Assembly (NCBI GenBank): GCA_025531455.1
Contig: JAMYHL010000028.1
Coordinates: 124,001-188,000 of the forward strand
Direction of reading: 5' to 3'
Origin: Apiotrichum sp. Y4204
Taxonomy: Eukaryota; Basidiomycota; Tremellomycetes; Trichosporonales; Trichosporonaceae
Length of the DNA stretch: 64,000 nt
Part shown: positions 57,313 to 64,000 of the stretch, piece by piece
Numbering within the stretch: position 1 is the stretch's first letter
How the letters are laid out: every line of letters begins with the position of its first letter
Made by a program: the position numbers and the translations under genes
Notes under the pieces: generated by a model
The model's database searches: none
What the model was told of the DNA's origin: nothing
What the model saw: only the letters and a program-made list of their open reading frames with translations

Positions 57313-57528
57313 TGAACGAGGCGAAATTATTATGTATTTGAGATATCATGTCCTGTGCCACAGCTTGCAGTGCTGTACTCCTGACGGCGGAGGTGTCGTG
57401 TCATTGGGATGCAAGGGGCCCATCCGTAGTAAACTGCCCACAGGGCCTTGACTGCTGCATACTGCTACAACCGACACAATCTCAACCAAATAGACACACT
57501 CCTAAACCTCCTAATCGCCCTGCTCTCT

Positions 57529-58373
57529 CTACTTTCCGCCAGCGGCCTTCCACTCCTCGACGGCCTCGCGCGCGGCCTTGGCGTTGGCGAGGGCAGTGGG
57601 CATGTCCGAGTGGAGACAGACAGTGTAGTGCCTGTCGAGGCCGGGGAGGCTGAGGGGGTTGCCCTCCTTGTCGAGAGTCTGGAGCTTGTTGAGCAGCGAG
57701 GACATCTTGGCCTTGATGCCCTCGGGGGTGCAGGGGTTGGACTGGGGGACACCAAGAAGGTTTCCTTTCGGGTCGTAGTCAATGTCGACAAAGACCTCGG
57801 GGACGAAGGGGATGCCGAGCTCGGCGCACACCTTCTCGTGGTTGGTGCCCGCGAGGCCGACGTACGGCAGCGGAGTCGAGTTGGGGGTGAGCGCGAGGTG
57901 GGCCTTCATGAACGCGCGGGTAAGGTCCTCGTTGTCGCGGAGGAGGAAGTAGAGCATGCCGTGCGGCTTGACATGCGACATTGTCGCGCCCTCAGCCTCG
58001 ACCATAATCTTGAGCGCACCGAGCTGGTACAGCGCGAGCGAGTAGACCTCCTCGGGAGTCATGTCGATCTTGCGGCGGCCAAAGCCCTTGATGTCGTCGA
58101 GGCCAGGGTGCGCGCCGATGCCGACACCGCGCTCCTTGGCGAGGCGGACCATGCGGAGCATAGTCGCGTGGTCGCCGGCGTGCATGCCGCACGCAATGTT
58201 GGCAAACTCGATGATCGGGAAGAGCTCCTCGTCCGGGCCGAGGCGCCAGCGGTAGTAGCCCTCACCCATGTCCTGCGAGTCAGTGGGGCCCAACGGGTAT
58301 GGCTGTAGTTTGTACTCACGCAGTTGAGCGACACGCGGGGGAAGTTGGGCGCAGCGGGGGCGGTGACGGTCAT
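57529..58373 (-). CDS. lamB: LamB/YcsF family protein (lactam/5-oxoproline utilisation, PxpA-type)
   Basis: Member of the family that includes Aspergillus lamB and bacterial PxpA, the hydrolase-side subunit of ATP-dependent 5-oxoprolinase. Two exons (58320-58373, 57529-58272) give 265 aa. The splice joins SLNC to DMGEG, restoring the family signature LNCDMGEG. Further landmarks: IIEFANIACGMHAGDHATM, VGIGAHPGLDDIKGFGRR, SLALYQLGALK, SHVKPHGMLY, GIPFVPEVFVDIDYDPKGNL, and HSDMPTALANAKAAREAVE near the end. Divergent from a biotin carboxylase fused to KipA/KipI-type domains, the partner expected for this chemistry. A TATATC-like element lies about 70 bp upstream. Confidence 0.92.
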
Positions 58374-60579
58374 GGCGGCGAGTGTGTGGAGAAGAGGGAG
58401 GGGTTGGATGAAGGGTCTTGTCGTTCTTTTTTCTGGCGGCGATATATGCGATACGACGATGTGTGGTATCTCCAGGCGGCTTCCCGGTGACTTGCGATCA
58501 AGGGCTGTAAAGCAGCAGTGTGAGTAATGTGAGGTGAGACAATAAACAGCCGGTGTCACAGAGGTCGCCTGTACAGACGTACGTGCACCCATTCGATCGG
58601 TAGCGGCCCATGGGGAACGTGGTGGCGTTGTCTTGCGTCGTCTTGCGATCTGGCGACCGGCTGCAGCCGTGCAGCCGAGAAGCTCCGTTGCCGGGGGTCC
58701 TGCAGGGCCCGGGGTCGACGGTGTCTTGTGCTCGGCCTGTCAGCGGCGTCGTGGTGGGGTCAGAGAGCGATGCGGGGGCCGAGAGCCGAGCGGGGGGGCG
58801 AGCAGCCAGGGACGCATACCGTGGGGAAGCGGGGTCGCCGGCTAGCAACTCTGGTTATCTCGCCAGCAGCCGGTGCCTGGGCCACCACCTCGGCATCTCC
58901 GTCGCTTGTGCCACGCAATCAAGCGTTGCGATAACCTGCAAAGACTGCGATTATCGTACCTTTCGGAAAGACGCCGGACATGAAACTTCCGCCCCCACAT
59001 GCACTCCTCCGCACGAGTACACGAGGTCGCCGTCCATCGGCCTTAGATGGGTTGCTGGTTAGTTTCGCTGCGGATGACACATCCGGCGGGCGCCTGTCAC
59101 CTGTGGCTGCCTCGGTGCCACGACCGATACCAGCTGCCGCCTTGCAATTGACCACGGCATGCATCCACGATGCCGCCTCCTGACGACCATGTGCACCCCG
59201 TACCCCAAGTCGAGCACCCCATCTCCGCGTTTCCTGATCTCCGTCGCACTGCGCCGACGACCGAAGCCATCCGGTCGCCAACTCGCAAAGCCCGCCAGCT
59301 TTCAGGCTCGAACTACTGCACTCGTGTGATCTAAACTCTGTTCTCTGTCCGCGGGGCCGGCCGCCAGGGGGCATGCCGAGAGCAGAGATCGACAGTGGGG
59401 TATGTACATCACTTGCTTGCACTCTAATACCGACCGTGACATGTCGACTGGCCGATGGAACGCGACGGACGGGGCTTGGCACATGTCCAGATGGCGGCTA
59501 GATGCCGTCGGTGCGGGTCCAGACGCGTATGAACAGCAGCGGAAAAGCGTTCCAGACTCTTGGGGATCGAACAATGTCACGCAACACTGACGGCTACTCT
59601 GTGCTGTTGCGCTACGCGGAGTTCAGTTCCGACCACCAGCTCTAGTTAGCTCGTAGCCGAGAGAATACCGAGCGAGAGCAGGGTCATATAGGGCCAGCTG
59701 GGGTAAGGCACCTCCGTCGCCGATTGCCTCTCACACGACAACAGAGTGGCCAGCGCGGCAGTCCATCGGCAAAGCGGGTTGCTCTGGATCGTTTGAATCG
59801 CCTCGTTGCCGGCGGCCCCGGGCGCCACCCGCACTGTCCCCACTCCAGTGCCGTACCAAGTACGGCGTACGGCGTCCACCTCTCGATCAGATTGATCCCA
59901 CCATCCCAACTGAACGTTGACGTTATAGCAGGTCACGTGCCGGGGTAACAAAAGCAAAGAGAGGTACGCAAAGGTGGAAAGAGCCCCACATGTCATTTCT
60001 AGTCGCCGATATCCGGACCTTGTCGCTTAATCCCTGAGTGTCTCGTACCCCGCACACCCCCGCACGCCTCGCTTATCCGCGCCACCGTCGCGATCGCGCT
60101 CTCGTCTATGCGAGGAGGCACAGCGATTGGCAGAGATTGCGGTAGCGCATGTAGAGCTGGGGCAGGAGTGCGGGTCTGGCATTGCATCATGTGGCATGTC
60201 CAGCCGAGACCTACCCACGGGGGAGGGCGAGGAGCACCGAGGGGGGCCTACAAGCTGGCGACGGGGTACCTGGAGCATGCACAGAAGTAGGATCAGTATC
60301 GGTATCAGACCGTGACGTCTCCGGTACATTGTACCAGGCCGAACCCCCAAGTCAACCAGCCGAGATGTGCGCGAGCATGAGCGTCGGCATCGCTTCGGCA
60401 CGCTAGCCACGCAGTCACCTGCAGGCTTGCTTGCTACGGACACGCCGCAGCTCGCACTACTCGCTCCAAGACAACGATATCTTTCCCCCCACTCGATGAG
60501 CCGACTGCCGAACTTGCGATCATAAAACCCGGGGCCCTTGCGAGACACATTCCGTTTCTCCCCAGATAGCCACCACCAA
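58374..60579. promoter_or_regulatory. Divergent control region of the lamB/lamA-like pair
   Basis: 2.2 kb between two functionally linked genes. Holds three GATAA sites within about 100 bp (58855-58955). No protein-coding gene recognised; the 187-aa minus frame at 58919-59482 has no domain or splice support. Confidence 0.55.
58929..58956. promoter_or_regulatory. Inverted GATAA pair (candidate GATA-factor site)
   Basis: CGATAA and its inverse TTATCG separated by 16 bp, with a third GATAA (minus strand) at 58855-58859. Such clusters are the usual binding sites of nitrogen-regulatory GATA factors of fungi (AreA/Gat1). Confidence 0.5.
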
Positions 60580-63500
60580 ATGGCCACCATGACGATCACA
60601 GACCACAAGATTCTGATCGCCAACCGCGGCGAGATCGCGCTGCGCATCCAGCGCTCCGCCGACAAGCTCGGCATCCCCACGGTTGCCATCTACACCCTCG
60701 CCGACGCCGGCACCCCCCATGTCTCTGCGGCCGGCGAGTCGTACGCCATCGGCGATGGAACCGATCCCCGCGGCTACCTCGACATGGACGCCATCCTCGA
60801 GATCGCCCGCAAGAGCGGGGCCACCATGGTCGCGCCGGGCTACGGTTTCCTGTCAGAGAATGCTGTGAGTATAGTAGCTGGGTTCTGGGCATGCAGTGTC
60901 TGCGAGTCGAGAGCCTTGTGGGGTCAATGTTAGTATGCTGACACCTCCAGACATTCGCCGACAAGGTTCAGAAGGCGGGCATGATCTTCCTCGGCCCGAC
61001 GCCGGAGCAGATCAACTCGATGGGCCTCAAGCACGAGGCACGTGAGGTTGCCAAGCGCGCAAACGTGCCCATCGTGCCGGGCTCGGAGGGTGTTGTCGAG
61101 TCGGTTGAGGACGCAGTAAAGATTGCTGCGGGTATCGGATACCCCATCATCGTCAAGGCGTCCGGTGGTGGTGGTGGTATGGGTATGACTGTGTGCCGTG
61201 GTGAGTAAAGCTGAGGGATGACCTGTGCTCCATGCTCGACATCAACTGACGTGCAGACGAGAAGGAGCTGATTGCCAACTTTGAGGCAACAAGGGAGAAG
61301 GGCCTGGTGCTTTTCAAGGAGGCCGCTGTGTTCATCGAGAAGTACATTGAGCGCGCCCGTCACATTGAGGTGCAGGTGTTTGGTAACGGCGAGGGCCATG
61401 TTATCCACGCCGGCGAGCGCGAGTGCTCCGTCCAGCGTCGTCACCAGAAGATCATCGAGGAGGCTCCTTCCGCACTCTTCGCCTCGCCCAAGGGCCAGGA
61501 GGTCCGCAAGGCCATGTGCAAGGCCGCCGTCGACCTCTGCAAGCTCATGAACTACCGCTCTGCCGGAACCGTCGAGTTTGTCCTCGACGACACCTCTGAG
61601 AACCTCGACTTCTACTTCCTCGAGCTCAACGCCCGTATCCAGGTCGAGCACTGTGTCACCGAGCAGATTCACCCCGGCCTCGACCTCGTCGAGCTCATGA
61701 TCCGCCAGGGCCTCGAGCCCTCCGGCTCGCTCCCCGCGTCGGAGCTCGCCCAGGAGCCGCTCCTCAACATTGACGGCCACGCCATCGAGGTCCGTGTCTA
61801 CTGCGAGAACCCCAACAATGGCTTCCAGCCCTCGCCTGGTCAGCTCTTCGAGGTCGAGTGGGGAAACGTCGGCGAGCGCGGCCGTATCGAGACCTGGGTC
61901 AAGTCGGGAACCCTCGTCACTCCCTACTACGACCCCATGATCTGCAAGCTTGTCATCTGGGCGCCCACTCGTGAGGAGTGCATCAACAAGGCAATCAAGG
62001 TCCTTGAGGAGACCAAGGTTATCGGTCCTCCCAACAACATCGACTACTGTCGTGCCATCCTTGACAACAAGGACTTCCGCGAGTCGACTGTCACTACCAC
62101 CTGGTGCGGCCGCTTCAAGTACTCGCCCCCGGCCATCGAGATCCTCGCCCCGGGTATCTCCACCACTGTCCAGGACCTCCCCGGCCGCCGCGTCGGTCTC
62201 GGTATCCCCCGCGGTGGACCCGGCGACATGCTCTCGTTCCAGGCCGCCAACCTTCTCGTTGGCAACGACCGCAACACCGAGGGTCTCGAGTGCACCATGC
62301 AGGGCCCCAAGCTCAAGTTCCACGTCGACTCGGTCGTCGCCGTTTGCGGTGCCGACATGAAGACCTCGATCGACGGCAAGGAGGTTCCCCAGTGGACCAC
62401 CCTCAACATCAAGGCAGGCTCGACCCTCCAGGTCGGTATGGCCACTGGCGGCATCGGTCTCCGTTCGTACATTGCCGTCAAGGGCGGCTTCAAGAACGTT
62501 GCCGAGTTCGTCAAGTCCAAGTCGACCTTTACCGGCGCTTCGCTCGGTGGTTACCAGGGCCGCACGCTCATTGCGGGTGACCTCCTCGAGATTCCTCCCT
62601 CGGCCCCGGCCGAGAAGATCCTCAGCGTCCCCGTTGAGGCTCGCACCCCGCTTACCAACCAGTGGATCGTCCCCGTCACGGCCAACGCCCAGTGGGACCT
62701 CGAGTACCTCTCGGCCGAGGGCATGAAGACCCTCCTTACTGCCGAGTGGAAGGTCTCCACCTCGTCGAACCGTTCCGGTCTCCGTCTCGAGGGTCCTCGT
62801 ATCCAGTGGTCGCGTGCCGACGGTGGTGACGGTGGTGCCCACCCGTCCAACGTCATTGACCAGGGCTACGCCTTTGGTTCGCTCAACATCAACGGTGACA
62901 CTCCCGTGCTCTTCGCCGTCGACTCGCCCGACATGGGTGGTTTCTCCAACGTCCTCTCCATGGCCGCCGGTTCGGTCTGGAAGACAGGTCAGATGCGCCC
63001 CGGAGACTCGATCAAGTTTGAGCTTGTCTCGGTCGAGGAGGCTGCCCAGATCCAGAACGCCAACGAGGAGTGGATCTCGACCGTCGTCACTCCCAAGGCC
63101 CACCCGCTGGAGGAGCTCACCAAGTCGTCGATGATCACCGACCCCACCAAGTCGTCTGTCCTGCACTATGTTCCGGCCACCAAGACTACTCCCCAGCGCT
63201 TCTTCCGCCAGTGCGGTGACGAGTACGTCATCTACGAGGTCGGAGAGATGTCGCTTGTCATCCAGGACCGTGTCCGTGTCGAGCTCTGGGAGCGTGCCAT
63301 GGCTGAGGCCAAGATCCCCGGTCTCACCTACATGAACGCCTGTGTCCGCTCGTCGATTGTTCACTATGACCCCAAGGTCATCTCGCAGCGCGACCTCATC
63401 GCTAAGATGGTCGAGATTGACGCCGGTCTTTCCTCCGGCGCGGACGTCGAGCTCGACATCACGGTCCACCGCTTCCCTGTTGTTCCTGACGACGAGTGGA

Positions 63501-64000
63501 CCAAGGAGGCGATCGAGTACTACATGAAGACCGCCCGTAAAGAGGCCGTCTACCTCCCCTCGAACACGCAGTACATTGCCGACAACAACGGCATGACCCT
63601 CGACGAGGTTCACGGCATCTTCACCGCCACCCCATGGCTCGTCCTTGCCCACGGCTTCTTCGTCATGCTGCCGTTCATCATCCCCATGGACCCCACCAAG
63701 CGTATCCTTGGCCAGAAGTACAACCCCTCGCGTACCAAGACCCCCGAGGGCGCGATCGGTCTTGCCGGTGTCATTGGCGCCATCTACCCCATCGCCTCGG
63801 CGGGTGGCTACCAACTCCTCGGCCGTACCCTCTCCACCTGGCAGGCGTACGTCCAGGACCCCAAGGACCACTCGATTCTGCGCAACTTCGACCAGATCGA
63901 GTTCTACGTTGTCCAGCCTGACGAGTTTGTCTCGATCGAGCGCAACTTCAAGGCTGGCAGCTGGCAGCCCGAGACTCGCCAGGGCAAGTTTGTCATGCGC
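60580..64000 (+). CDS. lamA: Biotin carboxylase-KipA-KipI fusion (lactam/urea-type carboxylase), 3' end outside window
   Basis: Biotin-dependent enzyme with urea carboxylase layout but no N-terminal amidase (allophanate hydrolase) region, so not a full Dur1,2. Exons 60580-60864, 60951-61200 and 61257 to the window end cover 1,093 aa. Biotin carboxylase: [32 protein letters not shown]-grasp [30 protein letters not shown] and [16 protein letters not shown], to about residue 455. KipA/AHS2-type domain from [18 protein letters not shown] and [19 protein letters not shown]. KipI/AHS1-type domain from [17 protein letters not shown] with [10 protein letters not shown] and [20 protein letters not shown] landmarks. 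The biotinyl domain should follow outside. Codon bias is strong. Start is the first of two nearby ATGs (60580, 60589). Confidence 0.9.

Noticed and set aside
58919..59482. 187-aa minus-strand frame in the lamB/lamA control region
   Set aside because: No domain, signal peptide or splice structure; composition typical of GC-rich non-coding DNA.
60968..63871. 967-aa open frame on the minus strand opposite the lamA-like gene
   Set aside because: A shadow of strong GC-ending codon bias in the real plus-strand gene. The protein is Asp/Glu/Leu/Val/Gly/Arg-rich without domains, while the plus strand encodes an unmistakable biotin carboxylase.

Overview
This is nuclear DNA of a basidiomycete yeast, most likely a Tremellomycete of the Trichosporon/Cutaneotrichosporon type (inference). 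It is GC-rich and gene-dense. Genes carry many short introns, mostly about 40-80 nt, with GTGAGT-like donors and CTGAC/CTAAC-like branch sites. The protein set is typically fungal: UGGT ending in an ER-retention signal, Ku80, Num1-type PH anchor, flavocytochrome b2, HIS6 and KGD2. No CRISPR array, IS element, transposon or virus-derived gene was recognised.

Layout. 0-3 kb: a secreted HET-C family protein (minus). 5.2-11 kb: a very long cortical-anchor-like protein with hundreds of V/I/E/K repeats and a C-terminal PH domain (plus). 11.5-22.3 kb: UGGT (minus), Ku80 (minus), a small unknown protein (plus) and a UBAC2/Dsc2-like rhomboid-CUE protein (minus). 22.6-27.6 kb: three paralogous small secreted proteins sharing an intron position and the motif NAPLI-x-x-GQGP[FY]P. 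28-29.4 kb: a coiled-coil gene interrupted by one in-frame TAG. 30-40.4 kb: KGD2, HIS6 and UTP17 (all minus) and eIF3d (plus). 40.4-51.5 kb: a PIG-Y-like two-helix protein (minus), an inositol-polyphosphate 5-phosphatase (plus), a disordered protein with APC/C degron and ABBA-like motifs (minus), a short-chain dehydrogenase (plus) and a multi-pass membrane protein (minus). 53.1-57.3 kb: an intron-containing tRNA-Lys(CTT) and two head-to-head flavocytochrome b2 genes. 57.5-64 kb: a divergent pair, LamB/YcsF and a biotin carboxylase fused to KipA/KipI-type domains, which runs off the window.

How genes work together. The last pair resembles the fungal lamB/lamA lactam-utilisation locus and would form a biotin- and ATP-dependent lactamase (5-oxoprolinase-type chemistry). 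Its shared upstream region has a tight cluster of GATAA sites, as expected for nitrogen control. The two cytochrome b2 genes share one 473-bp promoter region and should feed L-lactate (or another 2-hydroxyacid) electrons to cytochrome c. The three secreted paralogs form a local family cluster. The remaining genes look like ordinary housekeeping genes whose neighbours are unrelated.

CDS coordinates run from start codon to stop codon and include introns. Where exon boundaries are given they were worked out by hand from splice signals and reading-frame continuity.
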